From an uncultured Verrucomicrobiota bacterium (GTDB taxonomy: Bacteria; Verrucomicrobiota; Kiritimatiellia; Kiritimatiellales; Tichowtungiaceae): 64,000 nucleotides of DNA. Location of the stretch: positions 1-64,000 of the forward strand of contig CAIKWE010000001.1 of the NCBI GenBank assembly GCA_903831085.1, in the 5' to 3' direction. Of this stretch, positions 8,977-18,700 are shown piece after piece. The notes under the pieces are model-generated. The model made no database searches and was not told where the DNA came from. It saw nothing but the letters and a program-made list of their open reading frames with translations. Position 1 is the stretch's first letter. Each line of letters begins with the position of its first letter. The position numbers and the translations under genes are program-made.

Positions 8977-8990
8977 TTGACGCAGATCAA
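8977..8990. promoter_or_regulatory. FNR/HcpR-type operator in the hcp-permease intergenic region
   Basis: TTGAC-GCAG-ATCAA differs from the FNR consensus TTGAT-N4-ATCAA at one position. Its centre is 41.5 bp before about position 9025. A -10-like CATAAT at 9012-9017 predicts a transcription start at about 9024 for hcp, matching class II activator geometry. Confidence 0.6.
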
Positions 8991-9059
8991 GGAGAAGTTT
9001 TCAGGAGTAATCATAATCCATGGCATTGAATCTGGAAACCAAAACCGAAAGGAACTCTC

Positions 9060-10643
9060 ATGAGCATGTTTTGCTATCAGTGTGAACAGACCGTCAAATG
9101 CACTGGATGCACCGTGGTCGGTGTATGCGGCAAAGATCCCGATACCGCGACACTTCAGGACCTGCTGGTCGAAGTCTGCAAACAGATCGCCGTTGCCGCG
9201 AAGGGCAAAAAGAACCGCGCCGCCGACCTCTATGTGATGGAAGGGCTCTTCACCACCGTCACCAACGTCAACTTTGACCCCGAAGACATCGCGGGTGTCA
9301 TCCGCCGCGGCGCGGATGTGTTCAAAGCGCTCGGCGCCAAATCGACGATAGACTTCAATGCGGATCTCGGCGGACTGATTAAACAGGGCGAAGCGGTCGG
9401 CATCGTCAGTCGCAAACAAAAATTCGGCGACGACATTGCCGGTCTGCTGGATCTGGTTCTGTTCGGTCTCAAGGGCACGGCGGCCTACGCCGACCACGCC
9501 TACGTCCTCGGCAAAGAAGATCCGGCGGTTTTCGCCTTCTTCCACGAAGCGCTGGCGACTCTCAAAAATGGTCCGGCGACAGTGGATGTACTTTTGCCGC
9601 TGGCTCTGAAGGTCGGCGAAGTCAACCTGACCGTCATGGGACTGCTCGATGCGGCCAACACCGAAACCTACGGCCATCCTGTTCCGACGCCGGTGAACAT
9701 CAAGGCCGTCAAAGGCAAAGCGATTCTCATTTCGGGCCACGACCTGAAAGACCTCGACCTGCTCCTCAAGCAGACCGAAGGTAAAGGCATCAACATTTAC
9801 ACCCACGGCGAAATGCTTCCGTGCCACGGCTATCCGCAGCTCAAGAAATACAAACACCTCGTCGGCAACTACGGCGGCGCATGGCAGGATCAGCAGAAGG
9901 AGTTCGAAGCGTTCCCCGGCGCGATCCTGATGACGACCAACTGCATCCAAAGGCCGAAGGAAAACTATAAAGCGCGTATCTTCACCTGCGGCCTCGTCCA
10001 GTGGCCCGGCGTACAGCACATCAGCGACGGAAACTTCGCGCCGGTCATCAAAGCCGCGCTCGAAGCGCCCGGCTTTACTGCGACCGAACCGGAGAAAACC
10101 ATTCTGGTCGGCTTCGGCCATAACGCCGTGCTCAACGTGGCTCCGGCGGTGATTGATGCCGTCAAGAAAGGTGCCATCAAGCACTTCTTCCTGATCGGCG
10201 GATGCGATGGCGCGAAAACCGGACGCAACTATTACACCGAGTTCGCCGAAGCCGTGCCGAAAGACTGCGTGATCCTCACGCTCGCCTGCGGCAAATACCG
10301 CTTCAACAAACTCGACTTTGGCGCGATCGGCGGCATTCCGCGTCTGCTCGACATTGGGCAGTGCAACGACGCTTATTCCGCGATTCAGATCGCCGTCGCG
10401 CTGGCCGGAGCCTTTGGTTGCGGCGTCAATGACCTGCCGCTCTCGATGATTCTGTCGTGGTACGAACAGAAAGCCGTCTGCATTCTGCTGACGCTTCTGC
10501 ACCTCGGCATCAAAAACATCAAACTTGGCCCGAGCCTGCCCGCGTTCGTCACGCCTGCCGTGCTGAATGTGCTGGTTGAAAAATTCAACATCGCTCCGGT
10601 CACCACGGCCGAAGCCGATCTGAAACAGTGTCTGGGAAAATAA
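9060..10643 (+). CDS. hcp: Hydroxylamine reductase / hybrid-cluster protein
   Basis: Hcp is a cytoplasmic iron-sulfur protein that reduces hydroxylamine and nitric oxide and protects against nitrosative stress under anaerobiosis. The 527-residue product has the N-terminal cluster motif CYQCEQTVKCTGC...GVCGK (Cys 5, 8, 14, 17, 23). Later segments typical of the hybrid cluster site are HGEMLPCHGYP, TTNCIQRP, GGCDGAK, LACGKYRFN, GIPRLLDIGQCNDAYSA and LSWYEQKAV. ATG at 9060 has GAAAGGAA upstream. The FNR-type site 70 bp upstream and the Crp/Fnr gene at 6309-6959 suggest anaerobic or NO-responsive control. Whether the divergent permease shares this control is open. Confidence 0.96.
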   Translation: MSMFCYQCEQTVKCTGCTVVGVCGKDPDTATLQDLLVEVCKQIAVAAKGKKNRAADLYVMEGLFTTVTNVNFDPEDIAGVIRRGADVFKALGAKSTIDFNADLGGLIKQGEAVGIVSRKQKFGDDIAGLLDLVLFGLKGTAAYADHAYVLGKEDPAVFAFFHEALATLKNGPATVDVLLPLALKVGEVNLTVMGLLDAANTETYGHPVPTPVNIKAVKGKAILISGHDLKDLDLLLKQTEGKGINIYTHGEMLPCHGYPQLKKYKHLVGNYGGAWQDQQKEFEAFPGAILMTTNCIQRPKENYKARIFTCGLVQWPGVQHISDGNFAPVIKAALEAPGFTATEPEKTILVGFGHNAVLNVAPAVIDAVKKGAIKHFFLIGGCDGAKTGRNYYTEFAEAVPKDCVILTLACGKYRFNKLDFGAIGGIPRLLDIGQCNDAYSAIQIAVALAGAFGCGVNDLPLSMILSWYEQKAVCILLTLLHLGIKNIKLGPSLPAFVTPAVLNVLVEKFNIAPVTTAEADLKQCLGK

Positions 10644-10651
10644 GTTATTCA

Positions 10652-10709
10652 ACAGAAGGTAACGAAGTTAACCAAGGACATCTCCTTTGTTCCCTTCGTT
10701 ACCTTCTGT
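10652..10709. repeat. ACAGAAGG...CCTTCTGT inverted-repeat element, copy 1
   Basis: A 58-bp element with 16-bp arms (ACAGAAGGTAACGAAG and its complement) and a smaller hairpin between them. It follows the hcp stop codon and ends in TAAAAAT, so it may also terminate hcp transcription. Confidence 0.75.
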
Positions 10710-10727
10710 AAAAATTCCCGATTACGT

Positions 10728-10742
10728 TTCCAAGGTCTGGAA
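10728..10742. repeat. TTCCA-R-N3-Y-TGGAA palindrome, copy 2
   Basis: Exact copy with centre AGGTC, intergenic, upstream of the U32 gene. Confidence 0.9.
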
Positions 10743-10782
10743 ACTTGAAGAAGGGGCGGCGGCAGGATAGCGTTCAGGCCGT

Positions 10783-13074
10783 TTGAATAAACAACTTCCA
10801 GAATTGCTCGCTCCCGCCGGAACGCCTGAAGCGGCGTGGGCCGGACTGGCGTACGGCGCGGACGCCATCTACGCCGGACTGCTGCGTTTTTCCGCCCGCG
10901 CCGAAGCTGGAAACTTTTCCGCCGAGGCACTCGATGAGCTGATCGGCTATGCGCACAGCCTCAGTCGCCGCGTTTACATCACCTTTAACACGCTCGTCCA
11001 GCAGAGCGAACTCAATGAGGCGATCGAAACGCTGGCACTTATCCGCGACCTGAACGCTGATGGCGTGATCGTGCAGGACATGGGCGTTGTTCGGCTGATG
11101 CGGAAAAACTTTCCGCAGCTCCGTCTGCATGCCAGTACGCAACTCGCCGTCCATAATCTGGAAGGGGCGAAACAGCTCGCATCGCTCGGCTTCAAGCGCG
11201 TCGTGCTGGCGCGTGAGCTCAGCCTGAAAGAAATCACGCACATCAGCCGCAACTGCGGAATCGAAACGGAAACCTTTATTCACGGCGCGCTCTGCTATTC
11301 CTACAGCGGACTCTGTCTTTTCTCTTCGCACCTGATGGGACGCAGCGGCAACCGCGGACGTTGCGCCTACTGCTGCCGCCAGTTCTTCCGCAGCGGCGGC
11401 AAAGAAACCTTGGCGTTTTCGATGAAAGATTTTTCCGCCGCCGAACATCTGCCGGAAATTCTCGCTGCCGGAGTCGCCTCGCTCAAAATCGAAGGCCGCA
11501 TGAAGAGTCCGCTCTACGTCGCCGCCGTCACCGACTTTTACCGCAAGGCGCTCGCCGGAGACGTTGCCGACTCGGAACAGCGGCTGTCTGATATCCAGAC
11601 CATTTTTGGACGGCCCGCCACCGATCTTTATTTAGATGTTCCGGACACCGAACCGATTGATCCGGTCAATGCCGGACACCACGGCGCGCTGATCGGAGCC
11701 GTCAAAGAAATCCGGTGCGGCTGGCTGATTCTGCACAGCAACCGCGCATTGATGAAATTTGACGGACTGAAAGTCGAAACGCCTGGCGACACCTTTGCTT
11801 ACGGTTTTGCCGCGCACGATATCCGGCTGGCCTCCGATCCGGAAAGCAAACGCTGCTTCGAGCTTCCGGCGAATGCAGAGATTGCGATCAAACTGCCGCC
11901 GGATCATCCGCAGCTCGCGCCCGGCACGCCGGTTTACTGCTCCTATTCGCAAGCGGTACGTCAGCGCTACGATTTCACCGCACCGCGCCCCGGACAGTTT
12001 CGTCAGCGGAAGCCCGTGAACATTCACGTTTTCCAGAGTTTGGAAAAAGTTGTACTGACCGCCTCATCCGGCGCGGTAAAGGCAGAGGTTGTTTTGCCCG
12101 GCCCGTTCGAGCCGGCGCGCCAACCGGAAAAATCGTCCGCCGCCATTCGTCAGTGTTTTGAAAAACTGGGCGACACCGACTGTAAACTTGGCGAGCTTAC
12201 ACTGGAAGGTCCGGCGGTTTTTATTCCGGTTTCCATTTTAAACGATGCCCGCCGTCGGTTGATCGATCAGTTTTCCAACCTCTGGAAGCAACTGCGTTGC
12301 GGCACATCTATTTCTTCCGAACCTTGGAAAAAAACGGAATCGAACGGTTTTTTCTGGTCGGTCAAAGTCAGAGATTTTCAGGATTTTCCCGCCGCAGATG
12401 AAGTGGTGCTGGAGATTGATCCGTCCAGACCGGAAGAAATCAAGAAGGCGCTCGCCGCGCTGCCGCCGGAAAAACTGCGGCTGGCGCTACCAGTGATTAT
12501 CCGTGAAGAGGATATCGCGGCGTTCCGTGAATTGATTGAGCGCTTTTCCGAACATCGGAAGTGGGAAGCGGCGAATGTCGGCGGATTGAATTTGTTGCAG
12601 GGCAAAGAAGACATCACCGCCGACTGGCCGCTCTATACGCTCAACACTCAGGCCGCTTTGCAATGGAGAGAGCAGGGCATTCAACAGTTTGTTTTGTCGC
12701 CGGAAGACGACGCCCAAAATCTTTTTGCGCTGATCGAACAGCTCGGCGACGCGGCGGTTGTTCCGGTTTATCAGCACACGCCGCTGATGATTTCCGCGAC
12801 GAAACCGGCGGCCAACGGTGATGAACTCACCGACAGCTCACAGCGGAAGTTCCGCGTCGAACAGGCCGGACGGCAGTTTGCGTTTCTCAACGAAACGGCT
12901 CTTTCGCTGACCGGTCATCTGGATGAACTGAAAGCCAAAGGCGCGCGCCGCTTCCGCATCGATTTGTCTTACGGTATCGATTCGCCCACCGCAGCCGCCG
13001 ATCTCGTCCGTCGCATCATCTCCGGATCTGCCGTTCCCGGTCACGCCGGAAACTTTGCCCGCGGGCTTCAATAA
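10783..13074 (+). CDS. U32 family peptidase-like protein (RlhA/TrhP-related)
   Basis: The product has 763 residues, the length of the long U32 proteins such as RlhA (YdcP), which with prephenate supports hydroxylation of rRNA or tRNA bases. It starts LPELLAPAGTPEAAWAGL, with the TIM-barrel motifs DAIYAG and NTLVQQSE and the family signature HGALCYSYSGLCLFSS (168-183). Cys 171, 178, 194 and 197/198 could bind an iron-sulfur cluster. The start is TTG at 10783; no in-frame ATG gives the conserved N-terminus. Three palindromes (12031, 12273, 12315) fall in the variable C-terminal half. ACAGAAGG elements flank the gene on both sides. Confidence 0.88.
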   Translation: MNKQLPELLAPAGTPEAAWAGLAYGADAIYAGLLRFSARAEAGNFSAEALDELIGYAHSLSRRVYITFNTLVQQSELNEAIETLALIRDLNADGVIVQDMGVVRLMRKNFPQLRLHASTQLAVHNLEGAKQLASLGFKRVVLARELSLKEITHISRNCGIETETFIHGALCYSYSGLCLFSSHLMGRSGNRGRCAYCCRQFFRSGGKETLAFSMKDFSAAEHLPEILAAGVASLKIEGRMKSPLYVAAVTDFYRKALAGDVADSEQRLSDIQTIFGRPATDLYLDVPDTEPIDPVNAGHHGALIGAVKEIRCGWLILHSNRALMKFDGLKVETPGDTFAYGFAAHDIRLASDPESKRCFELPANAEIAIKLPPDHPQLAPGTPVYCSYSQAVRQRYDFTAPRPGQFRQRKPVNIHVFQSLEKVVLTASSGAVKAEVVLPGPFEPARQPEKSSAAIRQCFEKLGDTDCKLGELTLEGPAVFIPVSILNDARRRLIDQFSNLWKQLRCGTSISSEPWKKTESNGFFWSVKVRDFQDFPAADEVVLEIDPSRPEEIKKALAALPPEKLRLALPVIIREEDIAAFRELIERFSEHRKWEAANVGGLNLLQGKEDITADWPLYTLNTQAALQWREQGIQQFVLSPEDDAQNLFALIEQLGDAAVVPVYQHTPLMISATKPAANGDELTDSSQRKFRVEQAGRQFAFLNETALSLTGHLDELKAKGARRFRIDLSYGIDSPTAAADLVRRIISGSAVPGHAGNFARGLQ
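12031..12045. repeat. TTCCA-R-N3-Y-TGGAA palindrome, copy 3
   Basis: Exact copy with centre GAGTT, in the U32 gene, reading FQSLE. Confidence 0.9.
12273..12287. repeat. TTCCA-R-N3-Y-TGGAA palindrome, copy 4
   Basis: Exact copy with centre ACCTC, in the U32 gene, read in a different frame as SNLWK. A one-mismatch copy (TTCCG-AACCT-TGGAA) follows at 12315-12329. Confidence 0.9.
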
Positions 13075-13089
13075 CACGGGAAATATTTC

Positions 13090-13169
13090 ACAGAAGGAAA
13101 CGAAGGGAAACAAAGGCCAAAGGCAGGCAACTTTATTTACAACCTCCGTTATCCTTCGTTTCCTTCTGT
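13090..13169. repeat. ACAGAAGG...CCTTCTGT inverted-repeat element, copy 2
   Basis: An 80-bp element with ACAGAAGGAAACGAAGG and its complement as arms and a longer, different centre. It lies just downstream of the U32 stop codon. Confidence 0.75.
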
Positions 13170-13280
13170 AAAACCTGATCTTTCCAGCTTTACGGCTTCA
13201 AATTCAGCCAGCCGATGGTGTGGAGGAATGTGATCAATATCGCGACGGGGCAGATGAAGCGGCAGGGATGCCGCTTCTTT

Positions 13281-13904
13281 TTATTTCTGCCGCCGGGGAT
13301 TTTTTGCGGGAGCCTTAGCCGGCTTCTTGCGGACGGAGAAGCCGAAGTGGCCGAGGTATTGGCCGAGCGCGAAATATTCGCCGTGGACAAAGGCGATCAG
13401 TCCGGCCTTTTCGAGGCAGAGTTTGCCTTTGGCGTCGATCAGTTCCGAGGAAGCCTGCACGGCGACGACTTCGGCGATGAACATGACATGCGAGCCGAGT
13501 TCCAAGGTTTGGACGACGCGGCACTCGATGTTGACCGGACATTCGAGAACCGCCGGGCATTTAACTTTCAGACCGGGCGCGGGCGTCAGTCCGGTTTTTT
13601 CAAATTTATCGTGGTCGCGCCCTGAGACGACGCCGCACCAATCGGTGGCCTTGGTCTGTTTAACGGTGGGGATATTCACGACAAACTCGCCGGTCTGCTT
13701 GATGATGTCGTAGGAATAGCGTTCGGGCCGGACGGAGATGGAAAGCATCGGCGGGTTCGTGCAGACACTGCCAGCCCAGGCGATGGTGATCAGATTCGGT
13801 TTCCATTCCTTCGTTCCGCCGCAACTGACCAGCACCGCCGGAACGGGAAAGAGCATGTTGCCGGGTTTCCACGACTGTTTTTTGGCTGGCGGTTTGGTCT
13901 GCAT
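13281..13904 (-). CDS. Flavin reductase-like FMN-binding protein
   Basis: The product has 207 residues. It matches the flavin-reductase-like split barrel: FPVPAVLVSCGG, PNLITIAWAGSVCTNPP, SISVRPERYSYDII and GEFVVNIPTVKQT, which line the FMN site, then GHMFIAEV-like strands and a C-terminal HGEYFALGQYLG. The Lys/Pro/Ala-rich C-terminal tail (last ~18 residues) lies outside the domain. Relatives reduce flavin with NAD(P)H or serve as electron partners of rubredoxin and flavodoxin. No partner gene is adjacent, so the substrate cannot be set. A one-mismatch palindrome (13500-13514) encodes the QTLELG segment. Confidence 0.85.
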   Translation of the reverse strand: MQTKPPAKKQSWKPGNMLFPVPAVLVSCGGTKEWKPNLITIAWAGSVCTNPPMLSISVRPERYSYDIIKQTGEFVVNIPTVKQTKATDWCGVVSGRDHDKFEKTGLTPAPGLKVKCPAVLECPVNIECRVVQTLELGSHVMFIAEVVAVQASSELIDAKGKLCLEKAGLIAFVHGEYFALGQYLGHFGFSVRKKPAKAPAKNPRRQK

Positions 13905-13982
13905 AGAAAAGGTTTTTAAGCCGGACGCGGCGGAGAGACCAGAAGAAAACCGCCGATTTTAGTTGTTTTAGATTTATGACAT

Positions 13983-14005
13983 TATAATCTCCTAATGTTT
14001 AGGAG
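13983..14005 (+). promoter_or_regulatory. Promoter -10 and palindromic operator of the arsR operon
   Basis: A perfect TATAAT at 13983-13988 is followed at once by a 17-bp palindrome, CTCCTAA-TGT-TTAGGAG (13989-14005), whose right arm contains the Shine-Dalgarno sequence AGGAG of the regulator gene. The placement fits autorepression by the ArsR-type protein, or masking of its ribosome-binding site. Confidence 0.6.
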
Positions 14006-14010
14006 TGGTT

Positions 14011-14310
14011 ATGAATAAGCGTGAACGGGAAATGACGGCGGAGGTTCTTAAGGCGATGGCGCATCCGGTACGGCTGGGCGTGATCGAACTGCTGGCGTCC
14101 GGTGAAAAGACCTGCACGGAACTTTTTGAACAGCTCGGATGCAGCCAGTCGATGATGTCGCAGCAGCTCAAGATTCTCTGCCACCAGAAACTGGTTTCTA
14201 TTCGGAGGGAGGGCGCGCAGAAATACTGCGCGTTGCAGAATCCTGATTTCCTGAGACTGTTCGACTGTATGAGCAAACACCTGCGCACCTTCCTTCATTT
14301 CAAAGGTTGA
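14011..14310 (+). CDS. ArsR/SmtB-family transcriptional repressor
   Basis: The product has 99 residues from the ATG at 14011, with AGGAG five bases upstream. A winged helix spans most of it: MAHPVRLGVIELLASGEKTCTELFEQLGCSQSMMSQQLKIL. The recognition helix is about residues 44-57. Cysteines at 35, 44, 57, 73 and 86 could sense metal, metalloid or thiol-reactive signals; the C35 position is at the classic ELCVCDL metal-site helix. It is first in an operon with tolC, RND, DUF2892 and ferredoxin genes and very likely represses it through the palindrome just upstream. The inducer is unknown. Confidence 0.9.
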   Translation: MNKREREMTAEVLKAMAHPVRLGVIELLASGEKTCTELFEQLGCSQSMMSQQLKILCHQKLVSIRREGAQKYCALQNPDFLRLFDCMSKHLRTFLHFKG

Positions 14311-14324
14311 AAGGCGGTTTCACT

Positions 14325-15755
14325 ATGACATCAAAAAAATCATTATCGACACCAACGGTACTGCCGTCAGCGCTATCGTCTAGATTGTTTTTGTCGGCAG
14401 TCGCCGGCTTCGCTCTTTTCACGGTTTCGTTTGCCGGCGAAGAACCGGTTCGGCCTGAGGTGCTGTCGTTTGAGACGTTCTCTCAAAAAGTTCTCGCGTA
14501 TTATCCCAAGCTTAAAGTTGCGCATAGCGGAGTTGATATTGCCTTGGCGAAGAAGATGCAGGCGCAGGCGGGGTTCTGGCCGACGCTGGATTTGTCCGCC
14601 GGGTACAAGATCAGCGATGATCCGGTTAATGTGTTCGGTATGCTTCTCCGGCAGGAACGGGCTACCACCGCTGATTTTCAACCTCCCCGGGTAAATTCCC
14701 CCGGTCCTCATCAGGATTTATCCGCCGGAGTGCATATCGAACTGCCGCTGTTTGATGCCATGCAGACCATCGGGCGGACACGTTCTGCGAGAGAGATGGT
14801 AAAGGCCTCGCAGGCGGATGAGTCGTTTACGAAGATGGAGGCGCTGCTGATGGCGCAGGACGCTTATCTGAACGCGCTGACATTGGAAAAGCTGTCCGCC
14901 GTTATTGATGCGGTGCAGAAAAATTCAGGCGAGGATTTGCAGACGGCAAAAGATTTGAAAGACCGGGGCATGATTCTCGGCGCGGACTATTATTCAGCGC
15001 GGGTCATGTTTGGCGATTTTACGCGGATGAAAAATGAAATCACCCGGCAGAGAAAGGCTATGACAACCCTTATGAATATTTTAATGGGCGAATCCATGGA
15101 CAGGGTCTGGACGCTCCCCGGCGTGATCGATGGATTTGAGTTTCCCTTGCAGGATCAGCAGAAGCTGGTGCAAACCGCATTTGTCATCCGCCCGGATGTT
15201 CTTGCGCTCAACGCCCGCATTCAGGCTTCGGATTCGGAACTTTCCCGTGAAAAATCGTCTTCCCTGCCGCGTGTCAGCGCCTTCGGCGATGTGGCGAATA
15301 GCCGCGAAGGACTTGGAGACTCAGGCGGCAATAACTACACCGTAGGTGTCATGGCCAACATGCCGCTGTTTGATCCTTCCCGCGACGGTCGTATTCGGGA
15401 AGCGAAGGCCAGAAAGGATCAGTTGGAATATAATGTTCAGCTTCTTAAGGACAGCATCCGGCAGGATATCACCGGCGAGTTTGCCCGCAATGTTACGATC
15501 AGGGACAACATGGCCGTTTTAAAGGGGATGGCCGAGGATGCAGAACAGGCTGTGTCGCTTATGGGTCCTTTATACAACGAGGGACGTAAATCCATTGTTG
15601 ATCTGTTTGAAATCCGGCGGGCTTATTTGCAGTCGGCTCAGGCCTACGACAAGGCGCTGATTGAAATCCGGCTTTCAGAAGCCCGGCTACTTTTCCTGGC
15701 CGGACGGTTAAACGAGGATGAAATTGGAAAATTAGAAAGGAGCGGTGAGCGGTGA
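14325..15755 (+). CDS. TolC-family outer-membrane efflux protein
   Basis: The product has 476 residues from the ATG at 14325 (AAAGGCGG seven bases upstream). It has a long n-region, the hydrophobic segment LFLSAVAGFALFTVSFAG with a likely cleavage site after it, then two repeats of the TolC outer-membrane efflux domain rich in amphipathic helices (about 60-260 and 280-465). The protein would form the trimeric channel-tunnel of a tripartite exporter. It sits 14 bp after arsR and overlaps the RND gene by 4 bp (GTGA). Confidence 0.88.
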   Translation: MTSKKSLSTPTVLPSALSSRLFLSAVAGFALFTVSFAGEEPVRPEVLSFETFSQKVLAYYPKLKVAHSGVDIALAKKMQAQAGFWPTLDLSAGYKISDDPVNVFGMLLRQERATTADFQPPRVNSPGPHQDLSAGVHIELPLFDAMQTIGRTRSAREMVKASQADESFTKMEALLMAQDAYLNALTLEKLSAVIDAVQKNSGEDLQTAKDLKDRGMILGADYYSARVMFGDFTRMKNEITRQRKAMTTLMNILMGESMDRVWTLPGVIDGFEFPLQDQQKLVQTAFVIRPDVLALNARIQASDSELSREKSSSLPRVSAFGDVANSREGLGDSGGNNYTVGVMANMPLFDPSRDGRIREAKARKDQLEYNVQLLKDSIRQDITGEFARNVTIRDNMAVLKGMAEDAEQAVSLMGPLYNEGRKSIVDLFEIRRAYLQSAQAYDKALIEIRLSEARLLFLAGRLNEDEIGKLERSGER

Positions 15756-18700
15756 GTTCACTCCAGGAAGGGCTTATTGCCCGCATCGTCAGGATTTTTG
15801 TCAGGTCGAAGGTCACTCCGCTGATCATCGGCTTCTCGATTTTTCTCGGCGTTATTGCCGTCTTCAATCTGCCGAGGGAAGAAGAGCCGCAGATTTCTGT
15901 TCCGATGTTCGATATTTTTGTTTCCTACCCCGGCGCGACAGCGGAGGAGGTTGAACACCGCATCGTTAATGTCGGCGAACGCAAACTCTGGGAGATCGCC
16001 GGCGTGGAATATGTTTATTCCATGATCCAGTCCGAAGGCGCGGTGATTACGGTGCGGTTCCGCGTCGGCGAAGACGTGGAGAAAAGTCTCATCAAACTCT
16101 ACACCAAAGTTTACTCAAGTCTCGATTTGCTGGCCAAAGGAGGTTCCACGCCGCTGATAAAAGTCCGCTCTATTGACGACGTTCCTGTTATGACGCTGAC
16201 GTTTCACAGCACGAAGGACGATCCAGTTCGTCTGCGGAAAATAGTATCGGACGTCCAGAACAGTGTCAGCGCGACTCCGGATGTGTCGGAAACTGGTATT
16301 ACAGGCGGCCGCAAACGGCAGTTTCACGTCTATTTTGATGAAACGAAACTGAACGAACGGTTTCTAAACCCGCTTGAGCTGACCCGCTTGATCCAGCAGG
16401 CCAATGTAAAAACATCGGCAGGGCATCTCGAAAGCCGGCCTGAGCTGGTCAATGTGGAGGCGGACGGATTTTTTCGTTCAAAAGACGACCTTGAGAATTT
16501 AGTCGTCAGCGTAAGTCAGGGGAAAGAAGTGTACCTGAAGGACGTGGCTAAAGTCGTGGATGGACCGGACGACGAAGAGACCGCGGTTGATATCCGGTTT
16601 GGTTCGGCGGACAAGTCCGGTGCCAAAGGGCCGTTTGATGCGGCGACTCTCTCTGTTTCTAAAAGAAAAGGCGCCAACGCATCGCGGCTTTGTGAAAAGG
16701 TTTTAAAGAGGGTTGACGATCTGAAGGGGAATCTTATCCCCGCCGATGTCACCTATACGGTCACCCGAAATTACGGTGAAACGGCGGACGAGAAGTCGAA
16801 CGAGCTCCTCTTTCACATGTCAATCGCGGTCGTTGCGGTGACCATTCTGATGGCGCTGGCGCTGGGCTGGCGCGAGTCCGGGGTTGTGGCCGTCGCTATC
16901 CCGATGACCCTGTCGCTGACATTGGCCGGGTTTTATTTTCTTGGTTACACGCTGAACCGCATCACGCTTTTCGCGCTGATTTTCTCCATCGGCATCCTGG
17001 TTGACGACCCCATTGTGGGCGTCGAAAACATTGTCAGACATCTGCGCATGGCGAAGAACAAGGGCCGTGATTTTCTTGAAGTGACAATCGAAGCGTTCAA
17101 GGAGGTTCAGCGTCCGCTGATCCTCGCCACGCTGACTGTGATTGCGGCCATTCTGCCTATGGCGTTTGTCAGAGGGTTAATGGGGCCGTATATGCGCCCG
17201 ATTCCAATCGGCGCCAGTATGGCCATGATTTTCTCTATGGCCGTGGCGTTTATTGCCACACCCTGGGCGGCGTATAAAATACTCGGACGAGCACAAGGTA
17301 AGCTCAAAGAGCACGGCGAGCAGGATACTCTTCTGACGAAAATGTATCGCGGGTACATGAGGCCGCTGATTTACAAACCGGGCGTTCGCCGGGGATTTAT
17401 CGCCGCGCTTCTGTTGATGCTGTCCGGCGCGGTGCTGCTTGTTCCCTTGAAGCTGGTCAAGGTGAAGATGCTGCCGTTCGACAATAAAAACGAATTTCAG
17501 GTCATTCTGGATATGCCGGAGGGGGCGACCTTTGATCAGACCAAAGCAGTGATCCATGAGCTGGCGGCTTATGTCAGCACGACACCGGAAGTGAAAAACA
17601 TCACCGCGTACGTCGGGACGAGTGCGCCGTATAATTTTAACGGACTGGTTCGTCATTATTTCCTGCGCTCCCGGCCATGGCAGGCGGACCTTCAGGTCAA
17701 TCTGGTTGGTAAAAATGAACGCAAGCGGCAGAGCCACGCGATTGCAAGCTCCGTCCGGCCCAAGGTGCACGAGATCGTTTCAAAATACGGCGGGCATGTT
17801 CAGGTCGCGGAAGTTCCTCCGGGACCTCCGGTGCTTTCAACGCTTGTTCTGGAAGTGTACGGCCCGACGCTGGAGGGGCAGCGCAAACTGGCCGGTGACA
17901 TCGAAACACTTTTGAACAGCGATCCCGGCGTCACAGATGTTGATAGTTTTGTTGGGCGGCAGGAGAAACTGGACAGCCTGAAAATCAATAAACAGAAATG
18001 CTCTTTAAACGGAGTTCCGGTGGACTCTGTCGCCGCGATGATCTTCAGTGCGATCAAAGGCAGCCGCGCTGACCTCGCGCATCTCTCCGGCGAGAATGAG
18101 CCGCTGGAGATCGTCGTAAGACTGCCCGAAGAAAAACGGGAAACGCTGGACAGCGTTTTGAACTTAACCGTCCTGTCGAGGTTTGGTAGCCGGATACCGG
18201 TCAGAGACCTCGTTACGGTTGATAGAACGCTTAAGGACTATACGATTTACCACAAAAATCTTGAGCGGGTGTCCTATGTGATCGGTGACGTGCAAGGGAA
18301 GTTTGATAGTCCGGCTTACGCCATGATGGATTTGAACAACGGTATCAAAAAACTGCCGCTTCCGGAGCCGAAGCTTGAATCACAAAAGCAGCCGGACCTT
18401 TTGTTTACAAGTCAGCCGGAAACGAACGACCGCTGGTCGGTCAAATGGGACGGTGAATGGCAGATCACCTATGAAGTTTTCCGTGATCTGGGAATCGCGT
18501 TTGCCGTGGTTCTGGTTCTCATTTTCACGCTGGTGGTCGGCTGGTTCCAGTCGTTTAAAACGCCGTTTATTATCATGCTTCCTATCCCGTTGACACTGGT
18601 CGGCATTCTGCCGGCGCACTGGATGACCGGTACATTTTTTACGGCGACGTCGATGATCGGCATGATTGCCGGCGCGGGCATTGTGGTTCGTAATTCGATC

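Noticed and set aside
8955-10652. A very long minus-strand open frame continuing upstream of the permease gene, antisense to hcp
   Set aside because: The 566 extra residues are the mirror image of the hcp coding sequence, low in hydrophobic structure and without any family motif. The permease begins at 8954.
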